Source of the DNA: DASQBT01 sp049578545
GTDB lineage: Bacteria; Pseudomonadota; Gammaproteobacteria; Burkholderiales; Thiobacillaceae
Assembly: GCA_049578545.1 (NCBI GenBank)
Contig: JBAUMF010000053.1
Span: forward strand, 1 to 64,000
DNA: 64,000 nucleotides
Reading direction: 5' to 3'
Shown here in pieces: positions 46,051 through 54,714 of this stretch. The notes below the pieces were generated by a model. It worked only from the letters and a program-made list of their open reading frames with translations, did no database searches and was not told the DNA's origin. A program made the translations under genes and the position numbers. Numbering within the stretch: the first letter of the stretch is position 1; each line of letters begins with the position of its first letter.

Positions 46051-48327
46051 ATGGCCCAGGCCCGTTCCACTGCCGTAACTACACCGCCGCGCTTGCAGCG
46101 CCTGATACGCGAGGCAAAAGCCTTGGTGGCGCTTGCATTAGCAATTTTTCTGGCTGCGATCCTGCTGTCCCACAGTCTGGGAGATCCCGGATTCTCGACC
46201 ACAGGGGCGAACCCGAAGGCAGAAAACCTGGGTGGCACATTCGGTGCGTGGTTGTCGGACATTCTGCTCTATATTTTTGGCTACAGTGCCTGGTGGTATG
46301 TTGCGCTGGCCGCCGGCTATGCCTGGCACATCTTCCACCGTCTGGATGAGGCCCCGCTCGCCGGAAGCCGGCCTCACTGGCTGGTCTGGGCAGGGTTCGG
46401 CCTCCTTCTGGTGGGTAGCTCCGGTATAGAAGCGCTGCGTCTGTGGTCCTGGTCACAGGGTTTGCCGTATTACTCGGGAGGGTTGGTTGGGCATGGAGTG
46501 GGGCGCCTCACTACTGCGCTGTTTGGCTTTATTGGCAGCACGCTGGGCTTGATCCTGGCTGCTGCGATCGGGTTCTCGCTCTTTACCGGCACCTCCTGGC
46601 TGCAGATTGCCGAATGGTCGGGCCGGGCATTGGAAAAAGCCTGGTGGTGGCTCGTTGGCTTCGTCCAGCGCAAACGCGATGAGAAGATCGGCCAGGAAGC
46701 CGCGCAGCGACGCGAGGAAATTGTAGTGCAGGAAAAGCGCCGCATGGAGGAAGCTCACGAAGCCAAGCCGCTGCGGATTGAACCTGTGGTCACGGAAATC
46801 CCCAAATCCGAGCGGCGCCTGCAGGAAAAACAGACACCGCTTTTCCAGAACATGCCTGACTCCCCCCTGCCGCCGCTGCATTTGCTGGATGAAGCGGAGC
46901 AGCAGCTGGAAACAGTGAGCCACGATGCTCTGGAATTCACATCGCTCATGATCGAGCGCAAGCTGAAAGAATTTGGCGTCGAGGTCAAAGTGGTGTCTGC
47001 CTCGCCCGGACCCGTGATTACGCGCTATGAAATCGAGCCAGCAATTGGGGTCAAGGGCAGCCAGATCGTCACCCTGTCAAAGGATCTGGCCCGCACCCTG
47101 TCGGTGGTCAGCATCCGTGTGGTGGAAGCAATCCCCGGCAAGCACACCATGGGGCTGGAAATTCCCAATCCCAAGCGGCAAATGGTCAAGCTCTCCGAGA
47201 TTCTAGGTTCCAAGGTCTACAATGACATGGCCAGCCCGTTGACAGTGGCCTTGGGCAAGGACATTTCTGGCCAGCCCGTGGTGGCGGATCTGGCCAAAAT
47301 GCCCCATCTCCTGGTGGCAGGCACGACCGGATCAGGCAAGTCCGTAGGCATCAACGCCATGATTCTGTCGCTGGTCTACAAGGCCGGGCCGGATACCGTG
47401 CGCCTCATCATGGTTGACCCGAAAATGCTTGAGCTCTCGGTTTATGAAGGGATCCCCCATTTGCTTGCACCGGTAGTCACAGACATGCGTCAGGCGGCAG
47501 CTGCGCTTAACTGGTGTGTGGGCGAAATGGACAAGCGCTATCGCCTGATGTCCACGCTGGGAGTGCGTAATCTGGCGGGCTACAACCAGAAAGTGAGGGA
47601 AGCACAGAAGGCTGGCCAGCCTTTGACGCATCCGTTCAGCTTGACACCGGATAATCCTGAGCCGCTGGAGACGCTACCCTTGATTGTCGTGGTGATTGAT
47701 GAGCTCGCCGATTTGATGATGGTAGTAGGCAAGAAAGTTGAGGAGCTGATCGCCCGTCTGGCACAAAAGGCGCGGGCTTCGGGTATCCATCTCATCCTTG
47801 CCACCCAGCGGCCATCCGTGGATGTGATTACCGGACTGATCAAGGCCAACATTCCCACCCGGATTGCGTTCCAGGTATCCAGCAAGATCGACTCGCGCAC
47901 CATCCTCGACCAGATGGGTGCAGAAAGCCTGCTTGGACAGGGCGACATGCTCTACCTTCCGCCAGGCACGGGCCTGCCTCATCGCGTTCATGGTGCATTC
48001 GTGTCGGATGGCGAAGTGCACCGGGTGGTTGATTACCTCAGGGGTTTGGGTGTGCCCAGCTATATCGATGGCATTCTGGAGAGTCCGGACGAATCTGAAG
48101 CAGGGGGTGGAGAAGGCGGTGGAGATGCTGAATCAGATCCCTTGTACGATGAGGCGGTTGCGATTGTACTCAAATCGCGTCGAGCTTCCATTTCTGCAGT
48201 GCAAAGGAATTTGCGCATTGGCTACAACCGGGCAGCGCGGTTAATCGAGGCCATGGAACAGGCAGGCCTGGTGTCCGCCATGCAACCGAATGGAAACCGG
48301 GATGTCTTAGCTCCCAACCGTGAATAA
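46051..48327 (+). CDS. ftsK: DNA translocase FtsK
   Basis: This divisome-associated DNA pump coordinates chromosome dimer resolution. Its 758 residues are shorter than E. coli FtsK because the linker is short. It has N-terminal transmembrane helices to about 190, then a charged linker and the motor with Walker A GTTGSGKSVGIN. VVIDELADLMMVVGKKVEEL and LILATQRPSVDVITGLIKANIP follow. The C-terminal gamma winged helix is SRRASISAVQRNLRIGYNRAARLIEAME. ATG 46051 is preferred over an in-frame TTG at 46024. Confidence 0.96.
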   Translation: MAQARSTAVTTPPRLQRLIREAKALVALALAIFLAAILLSHSLGDPGFSTTGANPKAENLGGTFGAWLSDILLYIFGYSAWWYVALAAGYAWHIFHRLDEAPLAGSRPHWLVWAGFGLLLVGSSGIEALRLWSWSQGLPYYSGGLVGHGVGRLTTALFGFIGSTLGLILAAAIGFSLFTGTSWLQIAEWSGRALEKAWWWLVGFVQRKRDEKIGQEAAQRREEIVVQEKRRMEEAHEAKPLRIEPVVTEIPKSERRLQEKQTPLFQNMPDSPLPPLHLLDEAEQQLETVSHDALEFTSLMIERKLKEFGVEVKVVSASPGPVITRYEIEPAIGVKGSQIVTLSKDLARTLSVVSIRVVEAIPGKHTMGLEIPNPKRQMVKLSEILGSKVYNDMASPLTVALGKDISGQPVVADLAKMPHLLVAGTTGSGKSVGINAMILSLVYKAGPDTVRLIMVDPKMLELSVYEGIPHLLAPVVTDMRQAAAALNWCVGEMDKRYRLMSTLGVRNLAGYNQKVREAQKAGQPLTHPFSLTPDNPEPLETLPLIVVVIDELADLMMVVGKKVEELIARLAQKARASGIHLILATQRPSVDVITGLIKANIPTRIAFQVSSKIDSRTILDQMGAESLLGQGDMLYLPPGTGLPHRVHGAFVSDGEVHRVVDYLRGLGVPSYIDGILESPDESEAGGGEGGGDAESDPLYDEAVAIVLKSRRASISAVQRNLRIGYNRAARLIEAMEQAGLVSAMQPNGNRDVLAPNRE

Positions 48328-48339
48328 TTTGGCTTAATC

Positions 48340-48954
48340 ATGAAATTCAGCATCCTTGTCTTGACTGTCGGCCTTTTGCTGCCGGGCTTTGTTCGCGCCG
48401 ACAGCCTGCAAGCGCTCAGGGCATTTATACGGGATATTCACACGGCCAAAGGTGTTTTCAGTCAACAGGTCATCGACAGCACTGGTCACATCAAACAGGA
48501 AGCCAGCGGTACCCTGACTTTTTCAAGACCGGGGAAATTTCGCTGGGTTTATTCCAAGCCCTATGAGCAGCTTATCGTCGGTGACGGCAGCAAGCTCTGG
48601 CTGTACGATAAAGACCTTGATCAGGTGACCATGCGCAAGCTGGGAAACGCTTTGGGTTCGAGTCCCGCTGCCCTGTTGGCAGGCAGCAATGAAATCGACA
48701 AGTATTTTGATCTGAAGGTTCTGGGCCGACGGGATGGGCTTGAATGGCTGGAGGCACGGCCCAAGGACAGGGAAAGCACATTCGACAGCGTCAAAATGGG
48801 CTTTGCTGGTAATCTGCTGGTCAGCATGGAGCTTAAGGATAATTTCGGCCAGACCACGGTGCTGAAATTCTCCAAACTCGAACGCAATCCCTTGCTCAGC
48901 CCTTCTGATTTCAAGTTCACCCCTCCCAAAGGGGCGGACGTCCTGTCCGATTAG
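48340..48954 (+). CDS. lolA: outer-membrane lipoprotein carrier protein LolA
   Basis: This 204-residue periplasmic chaperone moves lipoproteins from LolCDE to LolB. It has a signal peptide ending near FVRA. FSQQVIDSTGHIKQEASGTL and FSRPGKFRWVYSKPYEQLIVGDG are typical, and DNFGQTTVLKFSKLERNP lies near the C-terminus. It lies 12 bp after ftsK and 2 bp before rarA. Confidence 0.94.
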   Translation: MKFSILVLTVGLLLPGFVRADSLQALRAFIRDIHTAKGVFSQQVIDSTGHIKQEASGTLTFSRPGKFRWVYSKPYEQLIVGDGSKLWLYDKDLDQVTMRKLGNALGSSPAALLAGSNEIDKYFDLKVLGRRDGLEWLEARPKDRESTFDSVKMGFAGNLLVSMELKDNFGQTTVLKFSKLERNPLLSPSDFKFTPPKGADVLSD

Positions 48955-48956
48955 AT

Positions 48957-50270
48957 ATGAGCCAATCCGGCAACCTGTTTGGGCAGGCTGACGGGCCTAT
49001 TCCGCTGGCTGAGCGCTTGCGGCCAAAGGCACTCAACGAGGTCGCTGGCCAGGGGCATTTGATAGGTCCGGGCAAGCCGCTGCGCGTGGCATTTGAATCC
49101 GGCAAGCTGCATTCGTTCATCCTGTGGGGGCCGCCAGGCGTGGGTAAAACCACACTGGCGCGGCTGATGGCTGATGCGGGCTCAGCCGACTTTGTCCCGC
49201 TTTCTGCCGTGCTTTCAGGGGTCAAGGATATTCGCGATGCGGTGGCACGCGCAGAGGCCAATCGGTCTCAAGGCCGGCACACCATTCTTTTTGTCGACGA
49301 AATCCATCGTTTTAACAAGGCCCAGCAGGATGCGCTCTTGCCGCATGTGGAATCGGGTCTGGTGACGTTTATCGGAGCCACCACCGAGAATCCGTCCTTC
49401 GAAGTGGTGGGCGCACTGCTCTCACGCGCCCAGGTGTATGTACTGCAATCGCTGACGGCGGATGACCTGCGTACCTTGTATCCGCGTGCCAAAGCCGCAC
49501 TGGATGACACAATCATCGAGCCTAGGGCCCTGGAAACGATTGTTGACTATGCCGATGGCGATGCCCGGCGTTTCCTGAATTACCTGGAGCAGTCAACAGA
49601 AGCGGCGCAGGCACAGAAGACATCGGTCACGGAGGAGCTGGTTAGCAACGTCCTGGTGCGTGGCGGCCGCCGGTTTGACAAGGGTGGGGACGATTTTTAT
49701 GACCAGATATCCGCCTTGCACAAATCGGTGCGCGGCTCCAATCCGGATGCCTCTCTGTACTGGATGGTCCGCATGCTCGATGGCGGATGCGATCCGCTGT
49801 ATGTCGCGCGACGCATGATCCGCATGGCTTCGGAGGATATCGGGCTGGCAGACCCGCGGGCATTGCGTCTCACCCTGGATGCAGCGGAGACCTACGAGCG
49901 GCTCGGTAGCCCCGAAGGCGAACTGGCGCTTGCCCAGGCCTTGATTTACCTCGCCTGTGCGCCGAAGAGCAATGCGGCCTATGAGGCTTACAATAGCGCC
50001 CGTCGGTTTGTAGCAGAAGACAGCTCGCGTGAAGTGCCGGTTCATTTGCGTAATGCGCCTACCAAATTGATGAAGGAACTGGGTCATGGCAGAGCGTATC
50101 GCTATGCTCACGATGAGCCGGACGCCTATGCGGCTGGTGAAGAATATTTTCCCGAGGGCATTGAACCTGGTTTTTACCATCCGGTCCCGCGCGGGATGGA
50201 AGCAAAAATTGGCGAACGGCTGGCCTGGCTGAAGAGCATGGATGCAGCGGCACGAAAAAAGAAATCATAG
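48957..50270 (+). CDS. rarA: replication-associated recombination protein RarA
   Basis: This 437-residue AAA+ ATPase (MgsA) acts at stalled forks. PLAERLRPKALNEVAGQGHL, Walker A WGPPGVGKTTLARLMAD, Walker B ILFVDEIHRFNKAQQDALLP and FIGATTENPSFEV (sensor 1) are visible. The C-terminal tetramerisation domain includes MVRMLDGGCDPLYVARRMIR. It is co-directional with lolA and serS. Confidence 0.95.
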   Translation: MSQSGNLFGQADGPIPLAERLRPKALNEVAGQGHLIGPGKPLRVAFESGKLHSFILWGPPGVGKTTLARLMADAGSADFVPLSAVLSGVKDIRDAVARAEANRSQGRHTILFVDEIHRFNKAQQDALLPHVESGLVTFIGATTENPSFEVVGALLSRAQVYVLQSLTADDLRTLYPRAKAALDDTIIEPRALETIVDYADGDARRFLNYLEQSTEAAQAQKTSVTEELVSNVLVRGGRRFDKGGDDFYDQISALHKSVRGSNPDASLYWMVRMLDGGCDPLYVARRMIRMASEDIGLADPRALRLTLDAAETYERLGSPEGELALAQALIYLACAPKSNAAYEAYNSARRFVAEDSSREVPVHLRNAPTKLMKELGHGRAYRYAHDEPDAYAAGEEYFPEGIEPGFYHPVPRGMEAKIGERLAWLKSMDAAARKKKS

Positions 50271-50279
50271 GGAGCCTTC

Positions 50280-51560
50280 ATGCTGGATATACAACTGCTG
50301 CGCACCGATCTGGAAGGCGTGGCGGCGAAACTCAAGGCGCGCAAATTCGATCTCGATACATCTGCGTTAGGTGCTCTGGAGGCTGAGCGCAAAACCTTGC
50401 AAATACGTACGCAGGAGTTGCAGGCTAGACGGAATACGCTGTCCAAGCAGATCGGCGCCGCCAAATCAAAAGGGGAGGACATTGCACCCATCATGGCGGA
50501 AGTGGCGGGTCTGGGCGATGAGCTGAAAGCCAACGAGGAAACATTGGCAAGACTGCAGGAAAGGCTCAATGCCTTGCTGATGGAAATTCCCAATGTACCT
50601 CATGAGTCGGTTCCGCAAGGAACGGACGAAACCGGAAACAGGGAAGTTCTGCGCTGGGGCGAACCCCGCGTGTTCGATTTTCCGGTCAAGGACCATGTGG
50701 ATGTGGGCGCAGCTTTGGGGCTCGATTTTGACGCCGCCGCCAAACTTTCCGGCGCGCGATTTTCGGTCATGCGGGGACCAATCGCGCGTCTTCATCGGGC
50801 GCTTGCCCAGTTCATGCTGGACATCCACACACAGCACCACGGATACACGGAGGTTTATGTGCCGTATCTGGTGAATGCCGATTCCATGCGTGGTACCGGA
50901 CAGTTGCCCAAGTTTGAGGAAGACCTGTTCCAGGTACCGCGTTCGGATGCTGACAAGCTATATCTCATCCCCACTGCCGAAGTCCCGGTTACCAATCTAG
51001 TGCGGGATGAAATCGTCAGCGGAGAGAAGATGCCTCTGAAGTACGTGGCGCATACCCCCTGCTTCCGTTCTGAAGCAGGCTCCTACGGGCGCGACACCCG
51101 GGGCATGATCCGCCAGCACCAGTTCGACAAAGTTGAGATCGTCCAGATCGTGAAGCCGGAAGATTCCTATGTGGTCCTGGAAGAGCTGACCGGCCATGCC
51201 GAGGCCATCTTGCAGAAGTTGGGGCTGCCTTATCGCAAGATGCTGCTTTGCACAGGCGACATGGGGTTCTCGTCAGCCAAAACCTATGATCTGGAAGTGT
51301 GGCTGCCGGCACAGAATACGTACCGGGAAATTTCATCCTGCTCCAACTTCGAGGCGTTTCAGGCGCGTCGCATGCAGGCCCGTTATCGCAACGAGAAAAA
51401 CAAGCCGGAACTTGTCCATACCCTGAACGGTTCAGGGCTGGCTGTAGGACGTACAGTGGTTGCAATACTGGAGAATTATCAGAACGCTGATGGTAGCGTC
51501 ACCATTCCAGAGGCGTTGCGGCCGTATATGGGCAGCATGAAGAGCATCGAGATCCGCTGA
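50280..51560 (+). CDS. serS: seryl-tRNA synthetase
   Basis: This class II enzyme of 426 residues starts with the long tRNA-binding coiled coil (about 1-110). The catalytic core includes GARFSVMRGPIARLHRAL, YLIPTAEVPVTNLVRDE, the motif 2 loop TPCFRSEAGSYGRDTRGMIR, and motif 3 with LNGSGLAVGRTVVAILENYQ. It is convergent with mltF (1-bp gap). Confidence 0.97.
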   Translation: MLDIQLLRTDLEGVAAKLKARKFDLDTSALGALEAERKTLQIRTQELQARRNTLSKQIGAAKSKGEDIAPIMAEVAGLGDELKANEETLARLQERLNALLMEIPNVPHESVPQGTDETGNREVLRWGEPRVFDFPVKDHVDVGAALGLDFDAAAKLSGARFSVMRGPIARLHRALAQFMLDIHTQHHGYTEVYVPYLVNADSMRGTGQLPKFEEDLFQVPRSDADKLYLIPTAEVPVTNLVRDEIVSGEKMPLKYVAHTPCFRSEAGSYGRDTRGMIRQHQFDKVEIVQIVKPEDSYVVLEELTGHAEAILQKLGLPYRKMLLCTGDMGFSSAKTYDLEVWLPAQNTYREISSCSNFEAFQARRMQARYRNEKNKPELVHTLNGSGLAVGRTVVAILENYQNADGSVTIPEALRPYMGSMKSIEIR

Positions 51561-51561
51561 A

Positions 51562-52959
51562 TTATTTCGACGCGAGTGTCTTTGCTTGTTTGCTGTTGTA
51601 TTCCACCAAGCCTATTGGTGGCTTGTACGGATTCTCGAATCGGGCAAGGATGTCGTAGTAATTCCGAATGCTTTCCACAAAGATGACAGCTTCACCTCCT
51701 CTGGCGTAGCCATATTTCGTTGATCGGGCATAACTACCCCGGGCCAATAAAGGTAGATTATCCTTAATGTCCGCCCAGGAATCTGCATTCATTTTCCTTG
51801 CCTTTGTAATACGGCGGGCGTCCTCCAAATGGCCCATGCCCTGATTGTACGCAGCCAAGGCAATCCAGGTGCGGTCGGGCTCCTTGATCCCGTCAGGCAA
51901 CGAATCTTTCAACATCGACAGATAGCGCGCCCCTGCAATGATGCTCTGCCGGGGATCAAGACGATCGGTCACGCCCATGCGATCTGCCGTATCGCCAGTG
52001 AGCATCATCAGTCCCTTGACCCCGGTAGGTGAAGTGGCATAGGGGTTCCACTGCGACTCCTGATAGCTGATTGCCGCCAACAAACGCCAGTCAATGCCGG
52101 TTTCATCATGAGCCTCCTGGAACATTCTCCTGTATTTTGGTAATTGGAGAGGTCGCCTTGTCAGAATGCCGGCGATATCGCTGTCGTCCAGGCGTTTGAT
52201 GTGGCCGTAATACCTTTCGAATGTCGTGCGCAGGACACCTTCACTTTCCATCTGGTCAACAAACTGCTTGAGCTGCTTGGCCAGTTCTTTTGGAGTGCCT
52301 CTGGGCAGCGCCCAAACGACTTTTTGATAATTTTCCAGCACTAGGGATACCGTCAAACCTGGATAATAATGTCGCGCCCGATCATAGTCGGTTTCGTTGA
52401 TTATGACTGCATCGAATTCCCCGTCAGACAATCGGGATAACAATTCTTCAGGCCAGGCTTCTTCGTGAACTTCCCAGGAAAGACCAGGCACTTTCCTTTT
52501 CAGTGCCTCCATCAGTTCGAGGTGTCCACCCTCGGCAAGGATGGCGATTTTCTTGCCGACCAGGTCGGCCGGCTTGGCAATCGCCGGACCGCTCTGGCGG
52601 CTGATGATCAGGGCCTGACTGATGAACAGCGTGGGGCCAGGAATCAGCCCTTGGTGCTTGACGCCCTGTTCAGTTAATTCTGCAGCAACAATGTTGACCT
52701 TACCTTCTTTGGCTAGCGCGTATAAGCTACTTAAGTCCGGTGACACCTCCCAGCGTACATTCCAGCCATGCTGAGTGGCAAAGCGGTTGATCAGTTCATA
52801 AGCATAACCGGCAGGTTCGCCTTGGTTGTCTGTGAAATACGCGGTCGGACTATAGCGGGTAGCCACAACAAGCTCTCCCGACTGCGCAGGATCGGGGGCG
52901 GGTTTGCTGCACCCGGCCAGCCAGAAGGCTGGGAAAAGTATCAGCAGGAGCCGAATCAT
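51562..52959 (-). CDS. mltF: membrane-bound lytic murein transglycosylase F
   Basis: This 465-residue lipoprotein has a lipobox L-A-G-C17. An amino-acid-binding-like domain (ELVVATRYSPTAYFTDNQGE to about 260) is followed by an SLT transglycosylase domain (DWRLLAAISYQESQWNPYA with the catalytic Glu, SPTGVKGLMMLTGDTADRMG). It cleaves peptidoglycan to anhydromuropeptides. No gene lies in the 293 bp between it and the tRNA. Confidence 0.94.
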   Translation of the reverse strand: MIRLLLILFPAFWLAGCSKPAPDPAQSGELVVATRYSPTAYFTDNQGEPAGYAYELINRFATQHGWNVRWEVSPDLSSLYALAKEGKVNIVAAELTEQGVKHQGLIPGPTLFISQALIISRQSGPAIAKPADLVGKKIAILAEGGHLELMEALKRKVPGLSWEVHEEAWPEELLSRLSDGEFDAVIINETDYDRARHYYPGLTVSLVLENYQKVVWALPRGTPKELAKQLKQFVDQMESEGVLRTTFERYYGHIKRLDDSDIAGILTRRPLQLPKYRRMFQEAHDETGIDWRLLAAISYQESQWNPYATSPTGVKGLMMLTGDTADRMGVTDRLDPRQSIIAGARYLSMLKDSLPDGIKEPDRTWIALAAYNQGMGHLEDARRITKARKMNADSWADIKDNLPLLARGSYARSTKYGYARGGEAVIFVESIRNYYDILARFENPYKPPIGLVEYNSKQAKTLASK

Positions 52960-53252
52960 CCGGCAAGTCTAAACTATAGGCATCAGAAAACATTCCAGCC
53001 AGTGTAAAATGCCGGTGGCAAACGGCCTGTTAGCCCCGTCAAATGTGTCCAGATTGCGGATCTAATCCATTGTTTTACATCAATGTCAGAGGCAATGAGC
53101 TATTGGAGTGGTTGGAGGGGGATAGCTTTGACGTTGCCGGATTGCATTGCTGCGCAGGTTCGGGTGCAAGCCTAAAGGCAGGCGCCACAAGTCCTCCGGA
53201 CATTGGGGCGCAGCTGCGGCCCGGGCCAAATCGTTATGAAGACGCGGTGCCA

Positions 53253-53344
53253 GGAGAGGTGCCGGAGTGGTTGAACGGGACGGTCTCGAAAACCGTTGTG
53301 TCCCTTACGGGGCACCGAGGGTTCGAATCCCTCTCTCTCCGCCA
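53253..53344 (+). tRNA. tRNA-Ser, anticodon CGA
   Basis: This is a class II tRNA with a 7-bp acceptor stem (GGAGAGG paired with TCTCTCC, one G-T), discriminator G and encoded CCA. The anticodon stem ACGGT/ACCGT encloses the loop CTCGAAA, giving anticodon CGA for UCG. A long variable arm is followed by GTTCGAATC in the T loop. Its last 14 bases are the island attachment core. Confidence 0.95.
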
Positions 53345-53485
53345 ATACAACGCCTAAATGCCTGAAAAACAACGACAATAAATAACTGGCCTGATACTAA
53401 GTTAAAGCCTAAGCATATTGCCGAAAAGCGAGCAAAATCCCCGGATTACCGGGTCTACATTCCGAATATCATCCCAGGGTTCACC
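53345..53485. other. island left-end spacer
   Basis: This 141-bp gap lies between the tRNA and the HNH gene and holds no feature that I can support. It would include the left integrase arm-type sites if present. Confidence 0.4.
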
Positions 53486-53764
53486 ATGAAACGACTCGGC
53501 CCGCTTTTCCTTGCTGCCTCGCTGGCGCTGTCTCCTGTTGCCATGGCACGCGGACATGGGGGAGCGCATCACCCTCGCAGCCAGCAGGCAAAACGGGATT
53601 TCAAGCGGGAGCATCCTTGCCCGTCAACAGGCAAGTCCAGGGGTGGGTGTCCTGGCTATGTGATCGACCACGTCCAGGCGCTGAAGCATGGCGGAGCCGA
53701 TGCGCCCTCAAACATGCAATGGCAGACCAAGGAAGACGCCAGGGCTAAGGATAAGTGGGAATAA
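53486..53764 (+). CDS. small exported HNH endonuclease-like protein
   Basis: This 92-residue protein has a signal peptide (MKRLGPLFLAASLALSPVAMA) followed by a minimal HNH motif: FKREHPCPSTGKSRGGCPGY, then VIDHVQALKHGGADAPSNMQW. The D-H pair, the Asn and the two Cys fit the HNH metal-binding site. A periplasmic or secreted HNH nuclease is unusual in so short a form. It is the first gene of the island after the tRNA and has a weak ribosome site. Confidence 0.75.
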   Translation: MKRLGPLFLAASLALSPVAMARGHGGAHHPRSQQAKRDFKREHPCPSTGKSRGGCPGYVIDHVQALKHGGADAPSNMQWQTKEDARAKDKWE

Positions 53765-53962
53765 GAAACCCGCCACAAGGCCGGGTCGGTTTCAACTGGC
53801 GCAAACGCTGAAAGCCTGCATGGGGTCATTCAGAGTGAGTCGCGGCTGACTCAGTTCGGCCACAACCGGCCGGTGGTGACAGCGCCATAAAGCTGCCGTT
53901 CAGGCGTCCTCGGTGTATGCTGAGGCCCTATATTTTGACGTGCCGCTTTTCACGATTATTTA

Positions 53963-53971
53963 TACTGTATA
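53963..53971. promoter_or_regulatory. LexA half-site beside the attI-like site
   Basis: TACTGTATA equals the left half of the SOS-box consensus; the right half is not conserved. It lies about 65 bp left of the attI-like site, where a LexA-controlled integron-integrase promoter normally sits. It could be a decayed relic of that promoter. Confidence 0.35.
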
Positions 53972-54036
53972 GAAACCTCAAACAAATGCCGCAAAGCCTT
54001 CAGTAGCGAGGCGTTTGGCGAGATCAATGACGCCGA

Positions 54037-54095
54037 GTTAGGGAGCAGGCGCGGGGGCTATGCAGCGAAATTGTCTCCCTATAACAAAGTTGGGC
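54037..54095 (+). other. attI1-like integron recombination site
   Basis: The site begins GTTAGGGAGCAG and ends CCCTATAACAAAGTTGGGC. As I remember it, the class 1 integron attI1 site begins GTTATGGAGCAG and ends CCCTAAAACAAAGTTAGGC, with TACGCAGC in the middle; here the middle reads TATGCAGC. The 3' core GTTGGGC (54089-54095) fits GTTRRRY. A gene cassette with an attC-like end follows directly. No integron integrase gene is found to its left, where only the HNH gene and 270 bp of non-coding sequence occur. Confidence 0.65.
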
Positions 54096-54120
54096 GACTT
54101 ACTCGCGGAGATGAGTCGTA

Positions 54121-54627
54121 ATGGCTAAACCAAAGGAACTGAGCTTCGGAGAATGGAATGAGATGAACAGTGCGTTCCATGAGGAATCTGATCGTGGTGC
54201 TGCAATTCTCGCGGGTAGCTTCGTAGAACATGCCCTGGGTCAATATATAAAGTTCCGCATCCGCGACAAAAAGGTGGCAGACACTTTATTCGATGCAATG
54301 GGGCCACTGGCGAGTTTTTCTCAGCGCATCGCAATCGCGTACGCCTTCGATCTCATTTCACAGGCTCAGTACAAGGATTTCGAGACAATTCGAAAAATTA
54401 GAAATCACTTTGCGCACCACCCGCTCGAAACCACGTTTAATACCAACGACATCAAGCAACTGTGTGCGGCATTATCCATGTTCAAAGAAACTAGTCATGA
54501 AAACCACCCTGTGCCAGGTGAACGCCATCGCATTGCTTATCTCCTGAGTTGCGGCATCTCGTGCGGGCGTCTGCTAGACACAATTGAAACTGCGGCAAAG
54601 AAGGTGAAGACTGGTGCCTCATCATAA
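54121..54627 (+). CDS. integron cassette protein, HEPN/MtlR-like
   Basis: This 168-residue soluble helical protein contains DRGAAILAGSFVEHALGQYI, GPLASFSQRIAIAYAFDLI and FETIRKIRNHFAHHPLE, the order of the MtlR-like fold. RNHFAH is also the Rx4H motif of HEPN RNases, common in toxin and defence proteins. Whether it acts as a regulator or ribonuclease cannot be told from sequence. It is the first cassette after the attI-like site; its stop lies 6 bp before attC. The nearest ribosome-site match is GGAG 11 bp upstream. Confidence 0.75.
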   Translation: MAKPKELSFGEWNEMNSAFHEESDRGAAILAGSFVEHALGQYIKFRIRDKKVADTLFDAMGPLASFSQRIAIAYAFDLISQAQYKDFETIRKIRNHFAHHPLETTFNTNDIKQLCAALSMFKETSHENHPVPGERHRIAYLLSCGISCGRLLDTIETAAKKVKTGASS

Positions 54628-54633
54628 ACAGTC

Positions 54634-54696
54634 GCCCAACCCGGCAGCCAAGAGGGACTGCGCAAAAGCGCGCAGCCCCTTACTTTTACGTAGGGC
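54634..54696 (+). other. attC-like site of cassette 1
   Basis: This 63-bp element starts with GCCCAAC (RYYYAAC core) and ends with GTAGGGC, a one-base departure from GTTRRRY. Between them CAAGAGGGACTGCGC, loop AAAA, GCGCGCAGCCCCTTACTT fold as a bulged hairpin with unpaired bases like the L sites of attC. A near-identical element follows the next gene. Confidence 0.7.
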
Positions 54697-54714
54697 GGCA
54701 TGACAGGAGACGCT

